The notes beneath the pieces were generated by a model that was not told where the DNA came from, did not search any database, and worked only from the letters and a program-made list of their open reading frames with translations. Below are positions 24,964 to 37,378 of a DNA stretch of 64,000 bases, in pieces (positions within the stretch are counted from its first letter, which is position 1; every line of letters starts with the position of its first letter). The DNA lies in NCBI GenBank assembly GCA_900073065.1, contig FJOG01000015.1, positions 298,436-362,435 of the forward strand, read 5' to 3'. This DNA comes from Phialocephala subalpina (lineage: Eukaryota > Ascomycota > Leotiomycetes > Helotiales > Mollisiaceae). The position numbers were made by a program, and so were the translations under genes.

Positions 24964-25380
24964 ACTTGAGCGAGACGATGCTAGGGGTTGCGGAGGGATA
25001 GGAAGTTCGCCGAGACCTAACTAAAGCGGTCGTGTCATGATGAAGAAGAGAGGGTTCTGGTACTCGAGTGTACGAATAGTCTCGAGATGTGGAAGAAGGG
25101 AACATGAAATCAAGTCACTGGGCCATGCGAGCTTGTCCCTCGGTGAGAGAAAATACACACCAATGATGATATGTTGACGAATCACTGCTTGGGTCCAAAT
25201 GTTTTACACGATGTGGGTTTCCGAAACGGTTCCAACCATCCCAGTTAAACGGCAGTTGCCGGATGGTGCCTTTCCCGACAAAGTACATTCGGGTTCATAC
25301 TGAGTTTCGCGCTTACCTACACATGACTTTACATATGTCTTCACCTTTACCAAAATAATGATACAAGTCCCCCTCGCGAG

Positions 25381-27626
25381 CTAATGATGCTTAGACTTGC
25401 TCGACTGCCTTTTCTGTTGTTCGGATGAGTATCGCATGCCATGGGAAATCAACACTGGAGAACAAGAGTGTCAGCACATTGAGCTACCATATTGAATGGA
25501 TACATGTAAGGTGTGTGTCTTCAGAGTCCAGAACAGGTACGGCATAGCCAACACAATCGTCCAAGAGGGGAAAAGGAAGAGACCTGCTTACAATACTTGC
25601 CAAAGAAATCCTCTGCGAAGTCGTCGAATTTCGCGTAATCGGCCCCAAGTCTATACGCTGCAGCAACTCCTAGTAGCACAATTGTTAGTACACACTGTTC
25701 CTGAGTGCTAAGTCAAAACTGCAAGCTATAGTGTGGATCCAGTAAAAATGAGAGCTACCTACCACTGACGCACGCCAACTCATGCATGTTCTGTGGCTTG
25801 TTAGCTCTCAAGAAGGTGCCGTGTACGAGGATAACTTACCACCAACGTCCAAGAACCGGCAAACAATGTATTGTTCTTCCTGTTGATGAACCTCATACCT
25901 AATTTAACCATAAACGGCAGCTCGCACGAGCAGAAAGACACTTACCAGGAACGACTCTCACATAGTGCTGCCATCGATGACCAAGTTGATGCCACCATTT
26001 TTTCTCGATCACCTTACTTTCATCGATCTCATCTATAGTCCATAGTTCCCGGTTCCGTTTATCAAGGAAGATACTCTGGAAAACATGGCGATCGTAAGGA
26101 ATGGGAGCCGTCTCGGCATCGTGATCCATTCGAAACTGGTGTTGAGAGTTGGAACAATCGAAGGACATCTCGATCTTCTTCGGATCCTGAGCGTACGATT
26201 TCGTGTAATACATTGGTCTATACCCGCTTGGTTCGTCGTCGATACCTCGCTGCTCGCCCTTGGCGAATGTGATTTGGTCTGCCTGGGCCTCTGAGCTTGG
26301 TTCTGCGCATAGAGATGGGTCGAATCTAGTCTCATAGCGCCTCTGGAAGTACTCGCTGTCCGAGTGCGTGATGGTAATGTCGTCGTAGAATTTCGCACCT
26401 CCGAGAACGAATTTTTCTTTGCTACTCGCCATTCGTCCCAGAATCTTGAGAGCATCATCGGCCAGAACTAGGACATAGAAGTGTCAATATGCTTAACATA
26501 AAGAACAAACCGACAAACGAGAAGGAAAACTTGAATAAGAAATGTAGAGGTAGTCATACCACACATAACCAGTTCGTCGAAGGACTCGGTTTGGGACGGT
26601 GGTCCTGTATGGGTTCCCATTCTGTCTTTGGCATCTGGATCAAATGGACGTGTTTGAAGTACAACACCTTGATCAGACCGTTGTAATATCTCGGTCACAT
26701 CTGTCTGAAGGCGAATATCGACACCCTTTGATTCCAGATCCTTTCTCCAATCTTCGTAGAAGTCACGGAGCTTTGGGAATGTGACCATGGTCGGTAGGTT
26801 TGGGAGGAGAGTATCTGGGTCATAATCCCACAACTTCATATTTGGATCATCGAACAATCGTTCTAGAATAGCGCAGGCAACATTGGCTGTCTGATTACCG
26901 GTGCCTAGGAAGAGGGCCATCAATGGATACACCATCTTGTCTCCGAAGTCCTTGCTGAAAAAGAAGATGCGAAGCATGATACGGATTGGGACTATGCCCA
27001 GAACTGGCATGGTCCATTTGATGAGCTTCAGAACTTTTCCAAACTTTTTGATATCGCCGGAGAACCGGTTGACCAATTTGCTTGGAAAGCAGTTCGTCCA
27101 GAACTCATCCGCGCCTTTGCCGAAAGCAACTTGAAGCTTGACCTCCTGCGGCTCATGACCATAGTTCTTGAAGAAGTTGAAGGTATGTTTGAAGATCTAT
27201 ACGATGGTCAGTAGCATTTACTTGGGAGCTACAGGGAAATTTCATACAGGTGAGCCTCCCTGAACCCCATCATTCATCCAATCGGTTCCATATTTCGATT
27301 TGTCGAGAGAAATGGAAGTTGCTTGGCCTCCTGTCACTGCCATTCGTTCGATGATCGTGACCTTGAAGTCATCTGGGTGCTGAGCAAGGGTTGCAGCGCA
27401 TGACTGAAATTCTCAGTATAAGAAACAATGGGATGTGAACTTCGATCATACCACTACATCGAATCAGTATGAGTATTCTTTTCAGAGACGAAAGGCGAGA
27501 AGAACGAGACCCGTCCAGGAGCCCCTCGACAGCAAAATCAAAAAGGCGAGACAAAGAAAAGGGTTGGTTACTTCCTGCTGCACCAGCGCCGATGATGACA
27601 ACGTTTTTTCTCTTTCGGTCGGCCAT
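25381..27626 (-). CDS. FAD/NAD(P)-binding oxidoreductase (amine-oxidase-like)
   Basis: A flavoprotein resembling the predicted NAD/FAD-binding proteins of the amine-oxidase superfamily; substrate unknown. Eight exons (27626-27572, 27411-27248, 27196-26560, 26467-25946, 25898-25840, 25790-25763, 25669-25592, 25454-25381) give 538 aa in frame. The N-terminus MADRKRKNVVIIGAGAAG is the Rossmann loop, followed by TIIERMAVTGGQATSI. Later segments LFLGTGNQTANVACAI, YRPMYYTKSYAQDPK and WWHQLGHRWQHYV are conserved-looking. The last three small exons carry GSWTLV, NMHELACVSG and GVAAAYRLGADY, the usual C-terminal flavin-contact region, and the stop is 500 bp beyond the last long frame. The first intron acceptor is uncertain: the obvious CAG just before SCAATLAQ gives the wrong phase, so an upstream AG was used, inserting KFQ after the glycine loop. 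Confidence 0.75.
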
Positions 27627-28248
27627 GATGCAGGTTCATTCGAGGTTAGACAGTTGATTTTATTGAGAGTCGATAATTGAGATATAAGATACCAAAATTC
27701 CGACATGGAGGGGGATAGGCATGCCCTGGGGCGATGCCACATATGGTGTGGTGTCGTCGTGAACGTCATGACTAAATCAGCGAGTGACAAGCCTGGAAGT
27801 TTGAGAAGCCAAGATTTATAGGGCGTTAGTTAGTGTGCGCCAATCTAATCTAATCAATCTCGCTAGTAGAAAGCAACGCAACCTCAACCTCATCTCATCT
27901 CGTGTTTGTTTTCATCCTTTGAACACCAGCATCAGCACTGCAGACAACATCGCTTCAGCACCCTCAAGTATAGCACACACGATATTGAGTGCATGTTTTT
28001 ATCAGTATCACCACGAAGACAACGCATGAGTCGCTCATCGAAGCACGTATAGGAAATCGCGCCTTCCTTTTTACAAACGCGGTGTCACGTGTGAGACCCA
28101 GCGTGTTGGATAGCGCATTCTGAAGAAGCTCTCAAGACAAAGGGGAACCACTCTTGGCTTCTCGACATTGCTATCCCCAACATTGCGCCTGCAACATTAT
28201 TTCGAAAATACTGCCACCCCCGGGACGGTATCCTCTGAGCATTCGAAC
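27627..28248. promoter_or_regulatory. Divergent promoter region, FAD oxidoreductase/TDP1
   Basis: A 622-bp gap between head-to-head starts. It includes a run rich in ATC/CTC near 27830-27960 on the TDP1 side. I see no gene and claim no specific binding site. Confidence 0.4.
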
Positions 28249-31200
28249 ATGTCCGACGACGAAAGCGACGAGGATCTTAAGAGAGCTATTGCTTTGTCTT
28301 TAATAGAAAGCAATCCATCGCCGGCCGAGGGCAAACCGGCTGTTATCGACCTCATCAGTGACGATGAGGACGATGATCTTGACGCACCAGTCATGGCCAA
28401 GCCCGTTCAGTCTGCCTTCAAAGTTCTGGAGGAGAAGCAGAGTCTGAACGAAAGGAAAGCTCCAAGTGGTCGTGGTTCGCACGAAGCCAGCAAGGCTGAG
28501 GGAAGCAGCTCTGAGAAGGGGTCTGCAAACATCAGTACGACGTCAAGCATCCCTGGGCAAAATCCGTCGATGCAACAGTCCTGCCCACCCACTTCTGGAA
28601 TCCTTGGATTGAACCGGAAACAAATGGAGGAGGAAAGACTCGCAAGAGTGGCGAGACTAACTGCTTCGAGAGGCGTGGGGCTAGATGAATCGAAATCCGC
28701 AGACGAGTCAAAGAAGAGGAGAGCAGTGGCGCTATCACCGAAAACCCACGATGGTCGAAATGTGAAAGCCAAAATCTCGACTTCTAGTCAGTTGCTAGTG
28801 CCCAAGGCTGTCGCCAGTGACACTGTCAGTCAGCATTCCAACAGCGTGTCTAGCAATGGCCACCGTATCGGCCCTGGGTCTTCTGGCAGCGGCATTCAAT
28901 ATCCGGATGGAGTAGTGAAGAAGACATGGGCGTACGGATGCCCAAGGGACGGCAACGATATCAAAATCGAAGAGGTACTGCAAAAAGACGATCTCGAACT
29001 TGCAGTGTTGAGCGCGTTCCAAATTGACAGCGACTGGATCATGAGCAAACTCAACGAGAAAACAAAGGTGGTTTGGGTACTACAGGCTAAATCAGAGGCT
29101 GAGGTAAGAAGATGCACTGAAAGTCAGTGGTAGAGACAAACTGACTTGGCGTAGAAAGAGAATTGGCGTGATCAAGCGCCAAAGAAATATCGGTTCTGTT
29201 TCCCATCGGTATGAAGTCCCACCAGGCTTCGACTATTGCACATGTTTCTCTTTATGAGCAATTCTATTGCCCTCTAGCACTTCTTAACCCCCCCAAATGA
29301 ATCTCTAGTTGCTGCCGTACAGTGCAGCTCAGATTGACTGGGCAAAATGCTTCCAGCGGATTTCTCTTCATTTGCACCTTGATTGAGCAAGAGCATGGCT
29401 AACTTCGACATTGACTCAGATGGACGGCATCATAAACTGCATGCACTCGAAACTCCAACTGCTGGCTCATGGGTCTTATCTGAGGATTGTGGTTCCTAGC
29501 GCGAATTTGGTACGTTTTGTTCTGCTAAATCCAAGAGGTCTATGATCCCCAGATACGGAGTTTGTCCAGGCGGATATATGTCCAATTTCCCCCCCGAACT
29601 ATTCCCTTCTGCTCCGCTGGATCTATGCTAGAACACTGCTGACCCCCATGTTTTGATCTTCAGGTTCCCTATGGTAGGTTGTTTTTGGGAACTCAGGGTC
29701 CTTCGTGTCTCCTTGATTCTTCCGCTCGTTGAGCTCTTCGAATAGACAAGCGCTAACTGACTACAATTTAGACTGGGGTGAGAGTGGAGTTATGGAAAAT
29801 GTTCGCAGCCCTCTCCATGGTTCCTTCTCAGCATCTGAACAATGCTGGGATGGGAGTAAATTGGGGAACCTAGGCTAACGGTGTCAGGTGTGCTTCTTAA
29901 TCGACCTTCCGAAATTGCCAGCAGGAGAATCAGCAGAACTGACCACGCAATTCGGGATTGAGCTGAGCTACTTCTTGACCGCGCTTGGCATGGACCAGAA
30001 AATCGTGGACAGTCTCAGAAAGTTTGACTTCTCCAATACTGCTGACATTGGTTTCGTTCACACCATGTAGATTCCCTGAGCATCCCACCAACTCTCCGTA
30101 TGTCTTACTAACAGTCGACCAGTGGCGGCTCCCACAATACGGCTTGGCAACGGACGGGGTATTGCGGACTCGGGAAAGCTGTCCAAAAACTCGGCTCAGC
30201 TACCGATGAAGCCCTCGAGATTGACTTTCTCGTTTGAAACCAACCCTACTCAAAGTTTAATGCTGACCCTGACTCAGGCAGCATCCATTGGAAATTTGAA
30301 TGAAGACTTCATCAAGGCCATGTGCCTTGCTTGCCAAGGTACTTTCCGGACTCGTACATTCTTTCCCTTCCCTTGCAACAACGACAGCCTTGTTTTCATG
30401 TCGACGCTAAAGCATTGTCGTGTCTCTGGGTAAATCCCGATGCTGGGGTCTTCTTTGACAGGCGCCAAGATCAAATGCTCTGAGGTTTAATGAGACCATG
30501 CATGTGGGGCGATGGGAGGTTCGATCTTTGAGCTGACGAGGTGACTTCTACAGGGGACGATGGCCTCACTGAATACGGATGGCGTACCGGCAAGTCAACA
30601 AGGGCCAAGGGGCCAGGTGAGACGAAGCGAAAACCTTCGGATGACTTCTTGAGCCGATGCCGAGTTTATTTCCCAACCGAGGAGACCGTGTCCAGATCCA
30701 AGGGTGGGACTCAGGTAAATCAACCCCAAGTGATGAAGGATCACAACTCCACTGCGAAGTTCTATTGTGGGAGAGGAAATGCTAACTGGCCAAGTCCGGA
30801 GGAACAATTTGTTTCCAAGAGAAGTACTACAGTTCACAGCAATTCCCGAAATACCTCATGCGCGATTGTGTTGCCCAGAGACAGGGGATGTTGATGCATT
30901 CGAAGATGATCTTCATCAGGGGCTCAGCAAGAGCAATGGCCTACGTTGGAAGTGCGAATCTCTCAGAATCTGCTTGGTAAGTTGCCTCCTCTGTCGTACC
31001 CCTTGCAGTTCTCCTCTTCTTATGCTTTCACAATTGGCTTCTTGTACGTCCCGAGCCGCTCTGCACCGGCATTGCAGAAGCTTGCTGCCCCAGATCCGGA
31101 CGCGGGTTTGAGCAATGAAGTTACCGACAGTGGCTCCGCGAGGTCACCGACGTTGAAACTCCAGCTTGAACCCGAGATATCCGGATGCTTTTCGATTCTT

Positions 31201-31588
31201 TACTTGAAGCATGTGCCAATCACATTCTGTAAGGTGTTGTGCACACCAGCTTCCGCGCAGGTGCGGTAGAAGTTGTGCTGTGATGCAGTCCACAATGCAT
31301 CTTAAGCTTCTAATCGATTGCATGGCAAGATGATGGTTACTGATACAGAGAAGGGGAAAGCTAGTCAAAGATAGGACATCGAAGCAGCCAAAGCTCAACT
31401 GTAGGAACTGGGAGTGCGGGGTGCTCGTTTCTGCCTCGGGTTCCACGTTGACCAGGAAGCCCTCGGAGGGCGAGGAGGGAGGTCAGTCGCTTGGCATGGA
31501 AGTTTTCGATGGCGTCGTCCCTGTTCCCATGCTGACACCGGGAGAGCCGTACGGAGCACGCAAGCCTTGGTATTTTGCTCAGCATTGA
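28249..31588 (+). CDS. TDP1: Tyrosyl-DNA phosphodiesterase 1 (Tdp1)
   Basis: A nuclear repair enzyme that removes stalled topoisomerase I from DNA 3' ends. Eleven exons (28249-29103, 29155-29208, 29420-29509, 29664-29673, 29772-29800, 29888-30066, 30123-30231, 30278-30338, 30554-30714, 30795-30976, 31354-31588) close in frame to 654 aa; one is only 10 nt. Residues 1-40 hold a ubiquitin-interacting-like helix (DEDLKRAIALSLIES) and an acidic SUMO-interaction-like stretch (VIDLISDDEDDD). The two HKD half-sites are present: CMHSKLQLLAHGS with PSANLVPYDWGE, and LMHSKMIFIRGS with GSANLSESAW. The C-terminus LNCRNWECGVLV and ARKPWYFAQH is typical. Introns 2, 8 and 10 are unusually long (211, 215 and 377 nt) for this genome, and the gene is more intron-rich than its neighbours. 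Confidence 0.93.
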
Positions 31589-34500
31589 GAAAGATATCGG
31601 CAATTATTGAGAGTATATACTTTAGGTATGAAGTGGGTTTGGGATGGTGTGCTGGGCTCTTGCCAAGCCCATCCTCTGGGCGTGAGTGGCGATGATACCG
31701 ACGATACATGGACAACATCGGTTCATAGGCTAGAACTTTGTTATGCTCTCTGATATGACTCGTGAGCTCGAGTTGGACATATCACACAAGGTGGTCATGG
31801 TAGCTTATCCAGGAGACTGCTGTCGAGATTGTGTACAATGAGTAAGAGAGCAACATCATACATCTAAGGAGTTTATGCGACTGGGTTGGGTATCTTTGGG
31901 TGTTTGGTGATTGCCGTGGGGTTCCAAAGGATAACATATTGCCAAGACGAAAGTATTCGTGAAGAGGACGCATTTCGGCCACTTTTCCAGGCTGTGCGTT
32001 GCTCTTATCGTCCTATACCGAAGATTTGCCGTCTGCTCAATCTCGGATATGCCGTTATATAAAATTTCCTATCGTTTTTCGTTGATCTGGGACAAGTTCG
32101 TATTGATCATACCGCCCTTTTTAATTATAAGAGATACCAAGTATCCGAGCTTTTTCACAGCATCTTTGAGAACGCCCGTGTAATTCTCAAACTGCTAGGT
32201 TGTTTGTGTGTTTTAATACTTGAGAAGAGCGGTATCAGTTCAGGAGCGTGGAGGTTCTAAGGAGCAAACAAGGAGTGTCAAAGCACAGCCATGGGTAGGA
32301 AGTCGAGGCGAAGCTGCTTCGTAGTTGGCCGAAGATCCCAGTGCACAGTCAGGGCCTTCTTACCGGGGTTGGTGATAGGCTGAATAGGGGACATTCTCAA
32401 TCTTCTAGACGCTTTAGCCACGTGCGTCATAGGGGTTCTCTTGGCATTTGCGATCCGCAGTGCTTGCTGTCTCTGAACATGTTCGATGTTGATATCGAAC
32501 TCAAGTACCGCTCATCGAAACACCCGCGAAGGAGCCTGTAATCTTGCAGGCGTACTCGCGTCGGTGACCCTGCCATGCCCGGTATCATCAGCTTCATGGT
32601 AAGGCTGGTGAGTTGAGGCATGAGGCTAGCTCTACCGTTGTAGTGCAACGAGCGAAGCCCTCAATGCTCCCGCACCTCGAGACCTCGCATGGAACCAGTA
32701 AAACACATTCGTCTGTAATTCAAGAGCTCTGATTTTCGTATATTCGACGGCCTCTGGCCTCTGTTGCACTAAGTACAGCGAGGCACGTGACTCTGTTTCA
32801 TATTTCTGTCCATGGATTTTTCGCAACGGCTGTCTTTATTACCGGGGGTTCTAAGTGAATATCAGGAGCTTTTTGCTTAATCGGTACTCGACGGGAAACC
32901 TGAATGTCTGCTCACAAGCATTTACCTGGTTCTAGTCAACGCTGATGAGTGGTGGTTAAAATTGAGCCATTTTGCAGATTCTGAGGTCGCCGAGGGGCAC
33001 GCCCTGGTTCAGAACGTACGCTCGTACGTAGACTCGCACGTCCTCGTTCGCTGCTGATCTCAAGCTCTAGACCTCCATACAACTTCTGTTGTACAAGCAG
33101 GAAACCGTTAGTGATGAGCATCAGAAATACTCCGAACTGGTAGATGATGGCGGGCAGGCGTTGCGGGATCGACTTTGCTTTCCTCCCGCTCTTCGTTCAT
33201 AATAGACCGATCATCCTTTCACTCCAAGGCAAGAGCTATCATTCTCCACAGGTTCGGGACGAGTTCCGGTATTTGTTTCTTGGTTGAAGAGCGCATGATG
33301 TTGATTTGAGGGGCCCTCTGGCATATCAATATCAGCATCCTCTACTTCTTACGATGTCCGTGGCTGGTCTTGCGAAGAACAGTCGGCGACTTGTTGCGCT
33401 CGTGGAGATTTCCTGTTCAGGTAAAGCAATGTGAGGTAAACTTGATGAAGAAAGAGTGAGCATGCTGGATGATGTTGGGCGCAGAGACCGACATTGTGCT
33501 TGCTCTGCCACACCTCCTTCCCTCCCAATAGCATACTGCTCTTCGCTTTTAATAATAGGCTCATGGTACCTCAATCGTGCCTGTTACTGGCTTCTCAGCG
33601 AGAATGTGCGTCTAGTTGGCGCTCGCCAATTAGGTTTCCCCTCCCCCAAAATGTCCGCTGCAGGTCTTTTAGACATTCGAATGTGCTGAGTGGCCAGATC
33701 TTAGGATTTAAGCCCAGCCAGCTGAGCCGTTCGTCAATCCCTCCCATGATTCCCATCTCAACCATTCGGAGACCTTCCGTGCCCGTTCAGTGGTCGCATC
33801 CGAGTGAGATGAACTACAGAATAGCTCGCAACACCAACACGGTCCAAAGAGGCGTGCAGACTTCGAGCACTGATGCGACGGATTTGCAAGTCTTCGTTCA
33901 CCGATACAATACCTCCGGAAATGATAGGGAATCGAATTGAATTGAGAAGATGAATTGAGAACGGGTCGCTTGCTCGCCAATTCCCATTCGACATGGCTTC
34001 GCCTTTTGGCCGGAATGATTACTGTTGGGCTGCTCCCCTCCACACAATCCATGCTGGCATGCAAGCTAGTCCACACCAACCAGGTGATGCACAATCTGCC
34101 TTTGGCCCTTGAACCCTGCAGCACCCTGGAGATCTTGTGCACCCTGGTCCTGTTTAGGCCCGGTAGGTACAGTAGGCTCTGTTTTCGCTGCATCTACCGC
34201 GCTCCCGATGTCCTGGCCGAGCTGGGGAATCGTTAACGCCTCCCAGTTCCGAGCTCCGGCAAACGCCTTGGGTTCTGCAGGAAAAGGAGCGGTTCATGAT
34301 AACAACAAGAGCGAATTCGTTCCTGATGCTGCCGTCTGCGAGGTCTGTGCTGAGCCATTTTGGCTGCAGGTACGTCTTGTTTCGCCTGCTACCCAAACCT
34401 TCCTTGTAAGATTACCAGCAGCTGCTTCGAATTCGTCTACGCAACCTACGAGAGGCGGCGCTGCAAGACCGTAAGACCGTAAGACCGTGGACGGACTTTG

Positions 34501-36255
34501 AAGGGAGAACGGCCGCGGAAAGATATGAAAAGGAGAATTCCCGTTTCGCCGTGCTCCAATTAGTCGATATGGACTTATTATTCATCTACCTAGGACATCC
34601 ACGACTAGGTTCACAGCGACGTCAGGGTGTATCTCTCTGCACCCTTAAGCTTCTGCATTGCTGGGACTTGGCCATGGCGTAGCCAAAAACGCGCAACTTC
34701 CAGCTTCCTTTCTGGGACTCGAGAGGAAATCCCAGACTGGAGATTCATGCAGGCGTCCGCTGAGACATGATATCGCTCGAGAGAATGGCAACGCGTGCAA
34801 ATGTTGACGAGGAAATGTTATCGGGACGTGAAGATAGGGTTGACTTTCTTCGAACCTTAGAGGGGATAGACTCCCGCAGAGGAAAGTCAGTTTCTGCACG
34901 AAGAAGGAAGGTTCTATCGAATCCATTGGCAGAGAGAGGGCAGACTGAAGGGCCAAGACTCGGAGAGTTGGCCTGACACGAGGCGGACCAACGACAGACT
35001 TTCGCGGCCTCAGAACGACGTTTATCAGGCCTCGACGTCGTCGCCTCACCTTACCTTATTGTCGCATTTGCTGATCTAGCGGGGCGAGCCGACGGGAGTC
35101 ATCGCCAACTACAGTACTGTACATTCAGGAACCGTTTTGAAGACTTTTGAAGACATCTTGATGAGTCGAGATATGAGTTGAAAAGCCCGCAGCTACTCCT
35201 GCGCCGAGTTCTTAGGCGTCACGACGGACTGTGCCGCTGCAGATGCACCGCACAGGTGTTCACAACGTTCTTTCGGAGAATTGAGGCCTGTGAAGGAACA
35301 TTTTCGCCGACATTTTCGCCGCATGATCGCGTGTTTCGAGTGTCGACAGTCATGAAGGATGGAAGACGAATCAAGGCCGTGCCCACAATGTGGGGTGAGG
35401 AATTGACTTTGGGCTTTCCCGCATTGTTCAAGATTGAGTTTAAGGCGAATTTATGCCTCAACGATGAGAGGATACCAGTACCTGTGCACCACATGGCGGG
35501 AAGGTATTGCGGAAGCCAAAGAGTAGCATGAAGTCGGGGCATCTGGCGGCGTTCCGCCCATGCCCCTTCACCTTCACCTTCACTTAGCACAAGAGCACGG
35601 GCTCGTAGGAAGTAGAAGGTACAGTAGAAGGTAGACATCGAAATCTTCTCGTATGAGTTTCTCGGATTTCGGTGCTGGAATGCACTGTTTTCAACGATTC
35701 TTGTTTGGGCGGGTATAGAAGGCGCTGCTGCTGGGCATGTCGCATACATTCGCCAACTCACGGCACAGCGCGGCAGCGGAGTGAGACGTCGATCCCAGAG
35801 ATGAGATCGATCTGATAATTGACAGAATTTTTGGGCGGTTCCCACTTGTGTTGAAAATAACCACGACGGCAGTCGGTAGCAATCTCATCCTCGGTATCGA
35901 CTGCGACTTGCGCCTCGCTTTCGCAATGTGTACGTCACAATTGATGGCTGAATCTTCACGAATACGATGTGAATCGTAATCGTGGAATCATGGAAGCCAT
36001 CGTTGGTTCTGTTCATCAGAGGTCAGGGCTGATGTGGCTTGCGATGCCAGCCACGCGGGTGCCGTCCTGCAGCGAACTGCGCAGCGCAGCGAGTACGAGT
36101 TGAAAGAACGTCACATCACCAACAAACGTGCCGAGTGCGAAATTTGCATTCTCCACGCTTCCATTATGCGATCCTCAATCCCTCAATACGGAGGATGCAA
36201 TCAAGTACCGGAGACGGCGGCAACATAGTGCCTCTTGGCACTGAATCCTGATGGT

Positions 36256-36292
36256 CATGTCATGCCATGCCATGCCATGCTATGCCGTGCCA
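36256..36292. repeat. Pentamer microsatellite (CATGC)n
   Basis: About seven copies of a CATGC/CATGT-type 5-mer with two variant units near the end (TATGC, CGTGC). It lies in the gene-free region before the WOPR gene. Confidence 0.85.
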
Positions 36293-36739
36293 TCACGGAG
36301 GCGAGGGAGCGAAAACGAGGGGAATTGGTCCATGACCGGACCAGTAAGCCTCACAGTTTGACAGCTGCGAACAGTGGAGGAGAATTGAGGAAAAGGGGGA
36401 GGGGGGGGGAAGATCGAGGATACGGATGGGGTTTTTCCCTTGGGCCTGACCTGACCCTGTCGCTGCCCTGGCCTGCCATGTCTCGGCTGTCTCTCTCTCG
36501 AACGCACCCTCGCCTTCCATCATCCTTCACCACCGGGGATTCAAGGCGATTGACGGGCCTAACCTCGCATCACCGGCTCATACCCAGTCTCGGCAACCGT
36601 GGAAGGGAGCAGCTCCGGAGAAACCCATTGCGCGTATCGCTGCGTGCGTGGGAAAGAAGAAGACATCGAGGAGCAGCAGCACAGCATCGTGATAAGTTGA
36701 TGAACAGTATGCACCAGGTGAGAGCGGTGTACCAACGCC

Positions 36740-36795
36740 GATTGCAATTACATGCTGCAACTACATGCTGCAATTACACGCTGCAAGCATGCAGG
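36740..36795. repeat. Short tandem repeat of a TTACATGCTGCAA-type unit
   Basis: Three imperfect copies of a unit of about 14-15 bp ending in TGCTGCAA or CGCTGCAA follow each other, then a related GCATGCAG. It lies in the region upstream of the WOPR regulator. Confidence 0.7.
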
Positions 36796-37344
36796 TCAAA
36801 GATGCAGAGATGCAGAGCAAAACTCCAACATAGTTTGTGGTGGGCTACTACTGTACTGATTTCAGGGCTGGACCAGGGGCACCATAACTCAGGTTCCAGT
36901 ACTTCCTGTAAGGTTACCGCACCAGCTTGTTTGAAGTACAGCACCAGCACCAGCTCTTGCTCCCCTACCTTCTTCCAGAACGGAGCCACCGGAGCAGATC
37001 GGTTTAGTGTTGTTTTCCCGCCCAGCATCCGGCATGGGTGGTGTAATTAGTGCTGAAAGATGGAATCTTCAACTCGCACCAGCTTCACGGCAATCGAGGA
37101 CTCACTTCTCAAGACAGATCAGAGATTCCCATGGCCGATCAGTTCTCAAGATTGAGCGCAAGCAATGTCTCAACTCGCCCGAGGCTGACCCAGGAAGATG
37201 TCCTAATTCAAGATTACATACGCGGTCCTCGACGTGGATGGCACAGGCACGCACGACAGGGCAGAAACAGAGAGGAGCTTTCCCTATAGGGCCACCCATT
37301 CAGGGCCGTCCTCACTAAGATTCGAACCCTCCACGCTATCTATC

Positions 37345-37378
37345 TCCACTGAGTCCACTGAGTCCACTGAGTCCACTG
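37345..37378. repeat. 9-bp tandem repeat (TCCACTGAG)n
   Basis: Nearly four copies of TCCACTGAG in a row. A GTGTGCTGTGTGTTGTG-type run of low complexity follows at about 37415-37446. Confidence 0.85.

Noticed and set aside
25381..27626. Oleate hydratase call for the FAD enzyme
   Set aside because: The Rossmann loop fits, but later segments match amine-oxidase-like predicted NAD/FAD proteins better than the hydratase family.
15213..31588. Biosynthetic gene cluster
   Set aside because: No polyketide synthase, peptide synthetase, terpene cyclase or other core enzyme is present; the genes are unrelated housekeeping functions.
33332..34474. Several overlapping open frames on both strands
   Set aside because: None keeps a convincing start, splice pattern or domain; treated as non-coding.
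34645..35049. Arg-rich minus-strand frame
   Set aside because: Composition like random frame in this DNA; no motif and no splice partners.
37310..37345. T-loop-like GGGTTCGAATC on the minus strand, as in a tRNA
   Set aside because: No pairing T-stem and no D-arm or acceptor stem at the proper distances.
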